From positions 1-62,730 of IMG/VR virus record IMGVR_UViG_3300028829_003283: a stretch of 62,730 nt of DNA. One strand, 5' to 3'. Position 1 is the stretch's first letter; every line of letters begins with the position of its first letter. Source of the DNA: a virus. A program made the position numbers and the translations under genes. Below are positions 1 to 7,168 of the stretch, piece after piece. The notes beneath the pieces are model-generated. The model was not told where the DNA came from. It saw only the letters and a list, made by a program, of their open reading frames with translations, and searched no databases.

Positions 1-31
1 ATGAATAGAACTTTGGTGGTGAGGTGAACAA

Positions 32-142
32 ATGAATGAGATAATTATAAATCAGCAAATGTTGAAAGAGATAGAAGTAACAATAGTATTCCTATTAGTG
101 TATATGATACTATGGTATGTATGGTCAGATAAGGAACTCTAA
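32..142 (+). CDS. small single-pass membrane protein (36 aa)
   Basis: Short open frame starting MNEIIINQQM, with one hydrophobic segment at about residues 14-29 (TIVFLLVYMILWYVW) and a short charged tail. An intrinsic terminator follows 28 bp after the stop, so this is the last gene of an operon that begins left of the window; the first 27 bases probably encode the end of the preceding gene. No family is recognised. Tiny membrane proteins are common among phage early genes. Confidence 0.5.
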   Translation: MNEIIINQQMLKEIEVTIVFLLVYMILWYVWSDKEL

Positions 143-176
143 CCCACAGATACCCACTCTAACCTACAGAATCCCC
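136..176 (+). repeat. 20-bp tandem direct repeat
   Basis: Two adjacent copies of ACTCTAACCYACAGAWWCCC (136-155 and 156-175) differ at a few positions. A partial third copy (TTCCCCATTCTACAGAAT) lies around 207-225. The second copy supplies the 5' arm of the terminator that follows. Confidence 0.6.
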
Positions 177-197
177 AGATATAAGGGGATTTTTTTT
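170..197 (+). terminator. intrinsic terminator
   Basis: The arms AATCCCC and GGGGAT form a stem around an AT-rich loop and are followed by a run of T (191-197). It closes the operon ending at 142. Confidence 0.8.
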
Positions 198-648
198 ATG
201 CTCCATTATTCCCCATTCTACAGAATAGCTGAATGAATCCCTATCGTAGAAGATAATCCTACATATTCTCTCTGAAGGAAGGGGAATCGGAGAGTTACCC
301 ACGAAAATCGGTTCATTTCTCCCATTTTCTACCACATTCTCCCACTTTCTATTAAACTACAACTCTCCACCCAATAGTCAATTAAGTGTCTACCAATAAT
401 GGGAAAACACCAAGCTAAGGGCATGAGAGTGTACCAATAAAGGAATTCCCTCACAATCCCCATTAATGGCAAACATAGGGGGATATCAGGGCATGGAGGG
501 AAAGTATAGTAGAAATGGAGGTGACCCTTACGAATATTCTTGCGGAAAGCAAAATTTTTATCGGGAAAGTTTTCAACAGCTGAGTTGCGTATTTATACTC
601 AATTTTGGGGGTGAAAAAGTTATCCACATGGCATTGTTCATAACTTTA

Positions 649-684
649 TTTGGATATATCAGCATAATTTCGTATCTTAATGGT
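649..684 (+). promoter_or_regulatory. Bacteroidetes-type promoter
   Basis: TTTG at 649-652 and TATCTTAA at 673-680, with 24 bp between the starts of the two elements, which is the spacing used throughout the window. No TTAACA boxes are present upstream. Confidence 0.55.
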
Positions 685-693
685 GGTAGCTTG

Positions 694-762
694 ATGAAAA
701 AAAACCCAATAAGACGTACCGTCCAAGGTAAATATACGAAATTTGGCCGACATATGTGTTAA
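694..762 (+). CDS. possible 22-aa basic peptide
   Basis: The frame starts MKKNPIRRTVQGK just downstream of a promoter-like sequence and is strongly basic. It is too short to judge by composition. It is listed because the promoter position fits its start. Confidence 0.25.
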   Translation: MKKNPIRRTVQGKYTKFGRHMC

Positions 763-867
763 ATTAATGTTAAATTATCCAAAAATGGGTGATTTTGGGT
801 GAAAAAGTGGGGGTAAAGGGGGCTGAGATGGAGTACACTGTGTAAAATAACAATAAAATGGGTAGAA

Positions 868-930
868 TTAACACTAATTTAACACTAAAAGCTTGTTTTT
901 CTCACCTAAATACACGATATTAGTACTGTA
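868..930 (+). promoter_or_regulatory. TTAACA-class early promoter P1
   Basis: TTAACA boxes begin at 868 and 879. The -33 element CTTG is at 892-895 and the -7 element GATATTAG at 916-923, followed by the conserved start region TACTGTAAGATTGAG. It precedes the gene at 947. Confidence 0.75.
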
Positions 931-946
931 AGATTGAGAAAGAGAT

Positions 947-1231
947 ATGAGAAATTTGATTAATGGATATGAAATTGCCACCCAACCCAAAGAGTTGGTG
1001 AAAGAACTTGGTGGTAGGGGAGAGTATAGAGCAGTAACAAAGTGTAGGGCAGGATTCCCCACTATCTACGATATAGGAACGTTCGATAATCCCCTAATGG
1101 CATTCAATAGGGTTCTCCCTAAAGCATTACTTAACCTCCAATACAAGCCCACTGGGTGTGATTATTGGTTGTGCCTCTACGCTCGGAAAGGAACTAAGGT
1201 AGTGGTGGTGGATGAAAGCTTGGTGAATTAA
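947..1231 (+). CDS. hypothetical early protein (94 aa)
   Basis: The protein is 94 residues, soluble and mixed-charge, with no membrane segment or motif that I recognise. The ATG follows the leader of promoter P1 (GATTGAGAAAGAGAT then ATG), which fixes the start. It is the first gene of a run of small frames up to 2139, so immediate-early expression is likely. Confidence 0.8.
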   Translation: MRNLINGYEIATQPKELVKELGGRGEYRAVTKCRAGFPTIYDIGTFDNPLMAFNRVLPKALLNLQYKPTGCDYWLCLYARKGTKVVVVDESLVN

Positions 1232-1287
1232 AAAAGAAATAGCTAAATAGTAATAGTAACAATACATAGTATAGTAATAGTAGTAGT

Positions 1288-1449
1288 ATGAATAGAAACA
1301 ATAAGTATCAGAATGGGTATCTCCCCAAAATCCAATATTGGATGCGTAAATGGAATGAAGCAATGCAGGATGATAACATTGAACTCGCAGTAAGGGCAGA
1401 GCATAAGGTGGAGTACTTCACCCAAAGGCAGGAGCAGGTATACGGATAA
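1288..1449 (+). CDS. hypothetical small protein (53 aa)
   Basis: The 53-codon frame starts MNRNNKYQNGYLPK and is rich in Q, E, W and R. It may form a short helical protein (around WMRKWNEAMQDDNIELAVRA). The start follows a low-complexity TAGTAATAG tract at about 1247-1287. No family is recognised. Confidence 0.55.
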   Translation: MNRNNKYQNGYLPKIQYWMRKWNEAMQDDNIELAVRAEHKVEYFTQRQEQVYG

Positions 1450-1536
1450 GGTAAACCCTACTCCCTCTAAATGAGAGTAAGGGGGTGGGGGGCATTTTAA
1501 CGTAACCCACTGGGAATCAACACGTTACACCCACGC

Positions 1537-1568
1537 TTAGGCAATTTTCATGCGGAGCCTGGTTTTTC
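1537..1568 (+). terminator. weak terminator-like hairpin
   Basis: AGGC and GCCT arms enclose a 13-14 base loop and are followed by GGTTTTT. The stem is short, so termination would be partial at best. Confidence 0.3.
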
Positions 1569-1660
1569 TCTCTAGGTAAAACCTGTCTGAAGTGGTATAT
1601 AGTATATACAGTAGTTTTTATTATAGCTAATACTAATACTTATTCTAAAGGAGATTTCCG

Positions 1661-1813
1661 ATGAAACATTATATTCAAAAGAAGTTATCTGTAATAGTAA
1701 GATGTTTTAATTGCAATCACAAATGGGAAGTGGATGGGTTACTACACCTATATAGATGTCCTGAGTGTACTATGGAAGCAGAGGGTGATGAAGATACATT
1801 TAAAAGAAAATAG
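1661..1813 (+). CDS. small zinc-ribbon-like protein (50 aa)
   Basis: The protein carries two CxxC knuckles, CFNC near residues 15-18 and CPEC near residues 33-36, separated by about 14 residues, as in rubredoxin-like zinc ribbons. A good Shine-Dalgarno (AAAGGAG) lies 7 bases before the ATG, which is unusual for this genome. It probably binds zinc; its partner is unknown. Confidence 0.65.
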   Translation: MKHYIQKKLSVIVRCFNCNHKWEVDGLLHLYRCPECTMEAEGDEDTFKRK

Positions 1814-1815
1814 AT

Positions 1816-1905
1816 ATGAAGTGGATATGTAAAGTACATCGATACCTTATGTGGTTGGAGGAGCAGAGAATCAAAGCAATGATTTATTGTGGTAGAGGCT
1901 GGTAA
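1816..1905 (+). CDS. possible 29-aa peptide
   Basis: Short frame MKWICKVHRYLMWLEEQ lying tightly between the zinc-ribbon gene and the gene at 1906, with 2 and 0 bases of spacing. The compact layout suggests translation, but the length allows no stronger statement. Confidence 0.4.
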   Translation: MKWICKVHRYLMWLEEQRIKAMIYCGRGW

Positions 1906-2139
1906 ATGACCGATTTGGAATGGGGTGCACTCAAGCGGATGGGTGAGGCTGGGTTTAAGTGGGGTGGTATGCACTTCCAGTATCTTCGTTACTCCAATGG
2001 GGTAGTCCTAACCCATCAGCAGTATAAGCGTATTCCTAAAGAAAAGATATTCTATTCTGATTCAGAGATAGATAAGGATATAAGGAGTAGGTTAAAAATA
2101 TTGTATGATAAGTACTATTCTATACACTATACTCAGTAA
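1906..2139 (+). CDS. hypothetical protein (77 aa)
   Basis: The 77-residue protein is basic, with aromatic residues in the middle (GFKWGGMHFQYLRYSNG) and a charged C-terminal helix. It begins directly after the previous stop codon. No family is recognised. Confidence 0.65.
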   Translation: MTDLEWGALKRMGEAGFKWGGMHFQYLRYSNGVVLTHQQYKRIPKEKIFYSDSEIDKDIRSRLKILYDKYYSIHYTQ

Positions 2140-2193
2140 TACTAATATCTTTACTATTATTATTTTGGCTTCACCACCACAATTCCCAAAGAT

Positions 2194-2256
2194 TTAACAT
2201 TCTTTTAACATATAGATTATAACTATATCAGATTTATTTCGTATATTAGTAGTGTA
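2194..2256 (+). promoter_or_regulatory. TTAACA-class early promoter P2
   Basis: TTAACA boxes begin at 2194 and 2205. The -33 element is degenerate (TATA near 2218) and the -7 element is TATATTAG at 2242-2249, followed by TAGTGTAATAAATGAG. It drives the small-gene operon 2289-3641. Confidence 0.7.
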
Positions 2257-2288
2257 ATAAATGAGATGAACTAAATACAATTTATAAA

Positions 2289-2435
2289 ATGAACGAAATG
2301 ATTACTATTGGGCAAGCCCTCTGTGTAGGTATCATTGTTATGATTCCTATTATTGGTTACATTGTTAACCTCCAACGCGATGTTGAATTGTTGGAAGAAA
2401 CTTTGGATGTGTATATGAATGAATTAAATAAGTAA
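2289..2435 (+). CDS. small membrane protein (48 aa)
   Basis: MNEMITIGQALCVGIIVMIPIIGYIV forms one N-terminal transmembrane helix and is followed by a charged amphipathic tail (LQRDVELLEETLDV). It is the first gene after promoter P2 and is separated by 2 bp from the next frame. Confidence 0.65.
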   Translation: MNEMITIGQALCVGIIVMIPIIGYIVNLQRDVELLEETLDVYMNELNK

Positions 2436-2437
2436 AT

Positions 2438-2698
2438 ATGAAGTTAGAACATATTGAGGATTTGGTCAACAACTGGCCTACCAAATACAAAGAAGGTTTT
2501 ACCAACCTTGAGATTACGAACATTGTTAACACCATCAAAGTGGATAGCAATTTCTCACATGAGAAGTTCGATAACGCAATGATGGGTAATACCTGTATGG
2601 TAAGGGAAGGTCAAGCGGTAATGTATCATTGTGATGTTATCAAAGGAATCCAATGTGGAATTGAGGATAGAAATCTAAATGTGTTGGAATGGGATTGA
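2438..2698 (+). CDS. hypothetical protein (86 aa)
   Basis: Soluble acidic protein of 86 residues with no motif that I recognise. Its last 10 bases overlap the start of the next gene in another frame, which suggests translational coupling within the P2 operon. Confidence 0.75.
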   Translation: MKLEHIEDLVNNWPTKYKEGFTNLEITNIVNTIKVDSNFSHEKFDNAMMGNTCMVREGQAVMYHCDVIKGIQCGIEDRNLNVLEWD

Positions 2699-2889
2699 AA
2701 CAAATCGTAAAAGAGTGGATTAGAGATGGGTACGAACCCCATACCAATCCATTGGTATCCAAACGTTTGGTTCTCAAAAACCTCAAACAGATTTTGGAAT
2801 TGTTAGAAGATGATTGTCCCCATATGGCAGCCGAACGAATCAAATGGTTGATGGGTGATATTGAACTATATAAAAAAGAAAACAAATAA
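2689..2889 (+). CDS. hypothetical helical protein (66 aa)
   Basis: Predominantly helical, charged protein of 66 residues (LVLKNLKQILELLEDD, then AAERIKWLMGDIELYKKEN). The frame overlaps the preceding gene by 10 bases. No family is recognised. Confidence 0.75.
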   Translation: MGLKQIVKEWIRDGYEPHTNPLVSKRLVLKNLKQILELLEDDCPHMAAERIKWLMGDIELYKKENK

Positions 2890-2900
2890 AAACAAATAAT

Positions 2901-3071
2901 ATGAAAAAGTTTATGAAATGGATGCCGGTAGCAATCGCACTTATTGCGTTGTTGTATTCGGTTAGTTTAGGAATGATGGGTTACATCAAAGAAGCGTTAT
3001 ACTCTTCACATTGGCCTGTAACTCTTTTGGTTTTTTACTTGGTAATTGATAAAATTAGAAATAAGGAATGA
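2901..3071 (+). CDS. small two-helix membrane protein (56 aa)
   Basis: Starts MKKFMKWMPVAIALIALLYS and contains two hydrophobic segments, about residues 8-26 and 39-50, with a basic tail (DKIRNKE). It overlaps the next frame by ATGA, as do the following two genes, so the set is translated as a chain. Confidence 0.65.
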   Translation: MKKFMKWMPVAIALIALLYSVSLGMMGYIKEALYSSHWPVTLLVFYLVIDKIRNKE

Positions 3072-3151
3072 GTACTACAATGTGGGTAGTGGGCGGTATC
3101 ATTTTTATCGTTTATATGTATTTTACTATTTGGAACATTAACAACGGATGA
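3068..3151 (+). CDS. 27-aa membrane peptide
   Basis: MSTTMWVVGGIIFIVYMYFT is a single transmembrane segment with almost nothing outside the membrane. ATGA overlaps on both sides support translation in spite of its size. Confidence 0.5.
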   Translation: MSTTMWVVGGIIFIVYMYFTIWNINNG

Positions 3152-3309
3152 ATTCTTTCTGGAGATTATGGGCAAAGGCATTGGGTGAGAAGGTGGGGGA
3201 ATCTAACAAAGAAGCCGATAAGGTTGCTTTGTTTAGAACCTTCATCATCTTCCAAGCTATTATTACCAACATTCTTATCTCTATTAACATAATCATAAAT
3301 TGGATATGA
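3148..3309 (+). CDS. small membrane protein (53 aa)
   Basis: A charged amphipathic N-terminal half (WRLWAKALGEKVGESNKE) is followed by a C-terminal hydrophobic helix (FIIFQAIITNILISINIIIN). It is coupled by ATGA to both neighbours. Membrane anchoring is likely; the target is unknown. Confidence 0.6.
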   Translation: MNSFWRLWAKALGEKVGESNKEADKVALFRTFIIFQAIITNILISINIIINWI

Positions 3310-3641
3310 AATACGACCCGAACAACGAACTGACTGAGGAAGAGATGGAAGCTCTGAGTGAGGATGAGTTCTTTGAGTACTTAGATACCAAAGCAGAATA
3401 CCTTAAAGGATTTACCAAACCATTAGGGGAGTACCATACTAAGAGGTACGCATCTCTGACCGCATCCCATCTCAATAGACCAATGACTGATACCGAATAC
3501 AAATCTGCGAAGAAGATTGGTAAGGAAGGGGATAAGGAGAACCAACAAAAGATTGTTGATAAGATGATTGAGAAGGGATGGGAAGAACCAGATAAGCGGG
3601 TTGAGAATGTAAAGACACATCGTTCCCAATGGTTCGATTAG
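3306..3641 (+). CDS. hypothetical charged protein (111 aa)
   Basis: Strongly charged soluble protein with an acidic start (NNELTEEEMEALSEDEFFEY) and a lysine-rich second half. I place the start at 3306 because it makes an ATGA overlap with the upstream gene like the rest of the operon; an ATG two codons earlier (3300) is possible. Last gene of the P2 operon. Confidence 0.75.
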   Translation: MKYDPNNELTEEEMEALSEDEFFEYLDTKAEYLKGFTKPLGEYHTKRYASLTASHLNRPMTDTEYKSAKKIGKEGDKENQQKIVDKMIEKGWEEPDKRVENVKTHRSQWFD

Positions 3642-3690
3642 ATAGAATAAATTTTCTCAAAATTTTTCTAAATTTCACACATTGAGAGAT

Positions 3691-4125
3691 ATGGAATGGA
3701 GTTGTAATAAATGTGGTACTACTGATACCAATCTGAGATACCCATCGGGTAAGATGAAAAAGTGTATGAACTGTCAACGTTGGTATAACGTAACAGTCAA
3801 TTCAAAACGGAAACGTAAGTATAAGAAGGGGCCCGAGCTGAACATCACCGAAGAGGAGTTCCTACAATGGTGTACCTCTCAAAAATGTAAATGTGATTAT
3901 TGTGGAATCAAAGAAGTTGATTTGAAGAACGCGGGATTGTTATCTTCTATTGGATTACCCGTCTATGCGTTGGGTATCGATAGGATTAATTCGGATAGGG
4001 GGTACGAATTAGATAACATTGTGTTCTGTTGTTATGCGTGTAACAAAGCAAAGGGTGATGTGTTTTCATACGATGAAATGAAACTGATTGGGGAATCCAT
4101 TTCAAAGGTTTGGGGGGAACGATAG
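3691..4125 (+). CDS. HNH endonuclease
   Basis: An N-terminal zinc knuckle pair (CNKCGTTDTN and CMNCQRWYN) precedes a C-terminal HNH/ββα-metal domain. This domain has CDYCG, then ALGIDRINSDRGYELDN, and then CCYACNKAKGD, the pattern of free-standing phage HNH nucleases with paired zinc-binding cysteines. The ID..N.. block supplies the usual catalytic strand, with D replacing the first H. No intron or split gene is seen around it. The start at 3691 is the first ATG; a TTG nine bases upstream is in frame. Target site unknown. Confidence 0.8.
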   Translation: MEWSCNKCGTTDTNLRYPSGKMKKCMNCQRWYNVTVNSKRKRKYKKGPELNITEEEFLQWCTSQKCKCDYCGIKEVDLKNAGLLSSIGLPVYALGIDRINSDRGYELDNIVFCCYACNKAKGDVFSYDEMKLIGESISKVWGER

Positions 4126-4126
4126 T

Positions 4127-4189
4127 TTAACATTTTCTTAACATACAACATTTGGTAGTGTAAATAATCTTCACTATATTAGTACTGTA
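4127..4189 (+). promoter_or_regulatory. TTAACA-class early promoter P3
   Basis: TTAACA boxes begin at 4127 and 4138. TTTG is at 4151-4154 and TATATTAG at 4175-4182, followed by TACTGTAAGATTAAGAG. It drives the genes at 4210 and 4553. Confidence 0.8.
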
Positions 4190-4209
4190 AGATTAAGAGA
4201 TAAAAAGAT

Positions 4210-4542
4210 ATGATGTTTCAAAACGTAATCCCCGTCCAAACGATTGAAGAGTTCAAAACTCAGCTGGTTGGACAAATTAATGAGTATTGGCAAGATAACT
4301 ACCCAAGCCTAAAGATTCCGAACATAGAAATCAAAACGGGTCATAAGTTCTATAAGATTATTGTTGGAACTTCTGTTTGGGGATTCATCGCTCGAAAAGG
4401 TTTCATTCACAAAGGTGTTGAATTGAAGAAGGGTGATTTGATGAAACCCGCCGGATGGGCTACCGCCGCTAAACATCCTCGTGGAAATGTGATTGATGGA
4501 ACGGCTGTGTATGGAGCATACGGTCCTACTTACCTTTGTTAA
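4210..4542 (+). CDS. conserved phage protein of unknown function (110 aa)
   Basis: The C-terminal half (GFIARKGFIHKGVELKKGD, then LMKPAGWATAAKHPRGNVIDG) matches a small conserved protein that I recall from many T4-like marine phages, where it has no assigned function. A compact β-rich fold is likely. It is the first gene after promoter P3; two consecutive ATG codons are available and the first is used here. Confidence 0.75.
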   Translation: MMFQNVIPVQTIEEFKTQLVGQINEYWQDNYPSLKIPNIEIKTGHKFYKIIVGTSVWGFIARKGFIHKGVELKKGDLMKPAGWATAAKHPRGNVIDGTAVYGAYGPTYLC

Positions 4543-4552
4543 TAGTTAGAAT

Positions 4553-4873
4553 ATGGATATAGAGAAACCGAAGGTGACCAAACCGTGGTCGAAAGAAATG
4601 TATGAGTGGAACGATTTCGTTGCTACTCTGATGAAAGGTGAAATCAAAGTTCAGATTGAGAACAACAAAGATGATTGGGATACCCTAAACAAGCTGATGG
4701 TTCTGTGTGGTGGTGTTCGTTATGGACATGGGTTCTCTACTGAGGATTTGTACGAAGGTTGTTTAGGTGAAGTTGAGATGGCTCCGAACTATTGGTTGAA
4801 CGATGAGTGGGATTACGCTGTTAAGGAAGGTGTTGTTAACGATTGTGTAAAGATTAAATTTGTTGGATACTAA
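4553..4873 (+). CDS. hypothetical protein (106 aa)
   Basis: Soluble acidic protein with many W and Y residues and no recognised motif. It is cotranscribed with the gene at 4210. The stop codon lies at the -33 element of the next promoter. Confidence 0.75.
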   Translation: MDIEKPKVTKPWSKEMYEWNDFVATLMKGEIKVQIENNKDDWDTLNKLMVLCGGVRYGHGFSTEDLYEGCLGEVEMAPNYWLNDEWDYAVKEGVVNDCVKIKFVGY

Positions 4874-4911
4874 TTTGGATATGTAACAAATATGTTGTAT
4901 ATTTGTGACTA
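4874..4911 (+). promoter_or_regulatory. Bacteroidetes-type promoter
   Basis: TTTG at 4874-4877 and a perfect TATATTTG at 4898-4905 (24 bp between starts), with no TTAACA boxes. The ATG at 4914 lies at about the expected transcription start, so the leader is a few bases or absent. Confidence 0.75.
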
Positions 4912-4913
4912 AT

Positions 4914-5072
4914 ATGACAAATGTAAAAGCATTCGTACCCGAATACGAAGAAATAATCAAATGGGATAAGGAGAGAATCATCAAACGTTATAAGAACGTT
5001 GAGATATTCATAGGTAATAGTGACAGTATAAAATATATCAATAAAGTATTAATTAATCGTAATAACAAATGA
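4914..5072 (+). CDS. hypothetical small basic protein (52 aa)
   Basis: 52 residues, basic (IKWDKERIIKRYKNVEIF), soluble. It is followed by an ATGA overlap with the next gene. The start is almost on top of the predicted transcription start, which implies a very short leader. Confidence 0.6.
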   Translation: MTNVKAFVPEYEEIIKWDKERIIKRYKNVEIFIGNSDSIKYINKVLINRNNK

Positions 5073-5428
5073 AGTTAGATTTTAGAACCAGAACCACATT
5101 CTGGCAAACCTTTGTATCAAAACCAATCACATTGGATTGTGAACTATTCCGTAAAACCACCCCCGCGTTCGAAGGGGAAACCGAAGAAGAGTTCTATTGG
5201 TTTATTCAGGAAAACCTACAGAGCTGGGAAGCTGAAGAATTTATTGATAACAACTCTGAAGTGTTGGGCGATATCGCCGATGAACTATACGATACCTTTG
5301 TAGAGTATCCAGGCGAACTGATGTTTGATTCTCGTGAGAAAAGTGAAGATATTGTAATAGAAGGTGGTAAAATTAATCCTGAATGGGTTAAGTATAACGG
5401 ATTTGAATCAACATATAACGACGATTAA
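5069..5428 (+). CDS. hypothetical acidic protein (119 aa)
   Basis: Acidic protein (EGETEEEFYWFIQENLQSWE) with no known motif. It overlaps the upstream gene by ATGA and is separated from the gene at 5431 by 2 bp. Another, shorter frame within it (5112-5303) is a shadow. Confidence 0.75.
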   Translation: MKLDFRTRTTFWQTFVSKPITLDCELFRKTTPAFEGETEEEFYWFIQENLQSWEAEEFIDNNSEVLGDIADELYDTFVEYPGELMFDSREKSEDIVIEGGKINPEWVKYNGFESTYNDD

Positions 5429-5430
5429 TT

Positions 5431-5976
5431 ATGGCGAATCACGTATCGACTTGGTTGGAGGTAACCTCCGATGAACCTCAAGTATATCAAACCTTAAAAA
5501 AGTGGTTTGATGGTAAGGACTATACTGAGCTGGGAAACACCATGTTTTTGTACAATACCTTATACAACAATGGTGAAGAGAGTGAATACGATAGAGAGCT
5601 ATATAGCAATCGTATGGGCGCTAAATGGGTATATACGGATAATGTAGAGGCTGATGAGGATACCTTCCAAATGAATACAGTATCCGCTTGGTACTTTATA
5701 GAAAACGCAATTGAGAGAATGGGTTCTCTATTATCTGAATTAGATGAGAATCTTCTAATTGAGTTTACGTTTCAAGATGAATCGCTTGACCCAATCGGTG
5801 GTGGTGGTTGGTATAAAGGTGAAATTCTTTCATTTGATAAAGAGTATGAATGGCCAGATGAAGAGGCTGATGATTACGATGAACAGATGGATGATTTGTG
5901 GGAGAATGTGGAAGAGGTTTGTAATGATTTGAAAGTCGAAGCAGTATCCGAATTGATTGACTCATTTGATAGTTAA
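5431..5976 (+). CDS. Api92/YubB-like ferredoxin-fold protein (181 aa)
   Basis: Starts MANHVSTWLEVTSDEP and has the conserved core GAKWVYTDN followed by an SAWYFIENAIERM segment. This pattern resembles the YubB/Api92 ferredoxin-like domain found on phages and plasmids. The C-terminus is very acidic (DEEADDYDEQMDDLWENVEE). No catalytic function is known for the family. The assignment is by pattern memory and is tentative. Confidence 0.7.
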   Translation: MANHVSTWLEVTSDEPQVYQTLKKWFDGKDYTELGNTMFLYNTLYNNGEESEYDRELYSNRMGAKWVYTDNVEADEDTFQMNTVSAWYFIENAIERMGSLLSELDENLLIEFTFQDESLDPIGGGGWYKGEILSFDKEYEWPDEEADDYDEQMDDLWENVEEVCNDLKVEAVSELIDSFDS

Positions 5977-5978
5977 AT

Positions 5979-6857
5979 ATGCAGTTAGTAGATACAGTAG
6001 GTAATACACCACTATTGAAGTTCCCACTTGATGGTGGAACAATATGGGGTAAGGCAGAGTTTGTGAATCCTGGTGGTTCAGTTAAAGATAGACCAGTAGC
6101 ATATATTCTCAAGCAGGCACTATGTGATGGTACATTAAAGAAAGGTGATACCATCATTGAAGCAACCTCTGGTAATATGGGAATCTCACTATCTATGTTT
6201 TGTGCTAATATGGGATTCAATTGTATTATTGTAATGCCATCCAATATGAGTACCGAGCGTAAAGTTATGATGAAATCATTTGGGGCAAAACTAATTGAAG
6301 TTGATGCTGGTGATTTTGACGGTGCTATTGAGTTGAGAGATAAGATGGCAAAGGAGAATGGCTATTTTAACTTTAACCAATTCCACAACAAACTCAACAT
6401 TGCATCACATTGGTACACTACTGGATTTGAGATTTGTAGAGATATAGAATTTGGTACTCAGGTCGATGCGTTCGTAGCTGGTACAGGTACTGGTGGTACT
6501 ATTATGGGAGCTGGTAAGTTCCTTAAACAAATGTACGATGATTGTAAGTTAGTAGCATTGGAGCCAGCAGAATCACCTGTTATGTCTGGTGGTTGCCCTG
6601 GTCTGCATGGTATTCAGGGTATTGGTGATGGTAGTAAGTTTCTAGTTGATTTAGATATCTTAGATAGAATCGAAATCGTATCCACCCAAGAAGCAAAAGA
6701 TAAGGCAAAAGAATTGGCAAAAGAATTTGGATTATTCATTGGATTTTCCGCTGCTGCTAACTATCTTGTAGCTGAACGATTGGTTAAGGAAGGGTATGCG
6801 AAAAACGTTGTTACGATTCTATGTGATAGAGGAGAACGCTACTTCAGTTGTATGTAA
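5979..6857 (+). CDS. cysK: cysteine synthase (O-acetylserine sulfhydrylase)
   Basis: PLP-dependent β-replacement enzyme making cysteine from O-acetylserine and sulfide. All family signatures are present. These are NPGGSVKDRP with the PLP lysine at residue 36, TSGNMGIS near 63-70 (substrate loop), and the phosphate-binding GTGTGGT near 168. GIQGIGDG, GFSAAANY and the CDRGERY C-terminal signature are also present. At 292 residues it is close to the usual 300-310. The active site looks intact, so activity is expected. It lies 2 bp after the upstream gene, in a phage early operon; it may supply cysteine or sulfur during infection. CysK and CysM cannot be told apart by eye. Confidence 0.93.
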   Translation: MQLVDTVGNTPLLKFPLDGGTIWGKAEFVNPGGSVKDRPVAYILKQALCDGTLKKGDTIIEATSGNMGISLSMFCANMGFNCIIVMPSNMSTERKVMMKSFGAKLIEVDAGDFDGAIELRDKMAKENGYFNFNQFHNKLNIASHWYTTGFEICRDIEFGTQVDAFVAGTGTGGTIMGAGKFLKQMYDDCKLVALEPAESPVMSGGCPGLHGIQGIGDGSKFLVDLDILDRIEIVSTQEAKDKAKELAKEFGLFIGFSAAANYLVAERLVKEGYAKNVVTILCDRGERYFSCM

Positions 6858-6861
6858 TCTT

Positions 6862-6923
6862 TTAACAAATTTTAACATTTTAGATTTGGATAACCATCTA
6901 TTATTCCGTATCTTTACTATGTA
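6862..6923 (+). promoter_or_regulatory. TTAACA-class early promoter P4
   Basis: TTAACA boxes begin at 6862 and 6872. TTTG is at 6885-6888 and TATCTTTA at 6909-6916, followed by CTATGTAAAGAAAG. It drives the small gene at 6945. Confidence 0.8.
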
Positions 6924-6944
6924 AAGAAAGTTAATTGATAAGAG

Positions 6945-7073
6945 ATGCTAAATTTGTTCACTAAAGATTGTTTAACGCTAGTCGATGTTGTCATCGGTTA
7001 TATTGTAATTGAAATTCTATTTTCTGTATTACAATTTATGTATAAATCCATAAACATTAAGAAGCTAAATTAA
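6945..7073 (+). CDS. small membrane protein (42 aa)
   Basis: MLNLFTKDCLTLVDVVIGYIVIEILFS contains one long hydrophobic helix at about residues 11-32 and a basic tail (KSINIKKLN). It is monocistronic between promoters P4 and P5. Confidence 0.6.
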   Translation: MLNLFTKDCLTLVDVVIGYIVIEILFSVLQFMYKSINIKKLN

Positions 7074-7131
7074 TGTTAATTTAACATTAGAATTTGGATA
7101 GTAAGGATTCCTTTCGTATATTTACACTGTA
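7070..7131 (+). promoter_or_regulatory. TTAACA-class early promoter P5
   Basis: A degenerate box TTAATG at 7070 and TTAACA at 7081 lie 11 bp apart. TTTG is at 7093-7096 and TATATTTA at 7117-7124, followed by CACTGTAACGATTGAG. It drives the genes at 7169 and 7382. Confidence 0.78.
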
Positions 7132-7168
7132 ACGATTGAGAGAAACAAAGAAAACCCCCACAGAAACG

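Larger units (their letters stand above)
198..867. other. about 670 bp with no convincing gene; possible control or origin region
   Basis: The stretch is rich in C/T tracts (CCCATT, TCTCCCA) and has repeated CTACCAATAA/GTACCAATAA words at about 389 and 430. It holds one perfect DnaA-box 9-mer, TTATCCACA, at 620-628. A host-type promoter at 649 could drive a 22-codon frame. A 98-codon frame at 466-762 crosses all of these elements and is not credible as a gene. Replication-origin function is only a guess. Confidence 0.35.

Noticed and set aside
466-762. 98-codon open frame on the + strand
   Set aside because: It spans a DnaA-box-like site and a host-type promoter, and its composition is unlike neighbouring genes; only its last 22 codons are placed sensibly after a promoter.
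5765-6244. 159-codon frame on the minus strand
   Set aside because: It is antisense to two well-supported genes, including cysteine synthase, and has no promoter or start signal; it is a shadow of their codon structure.
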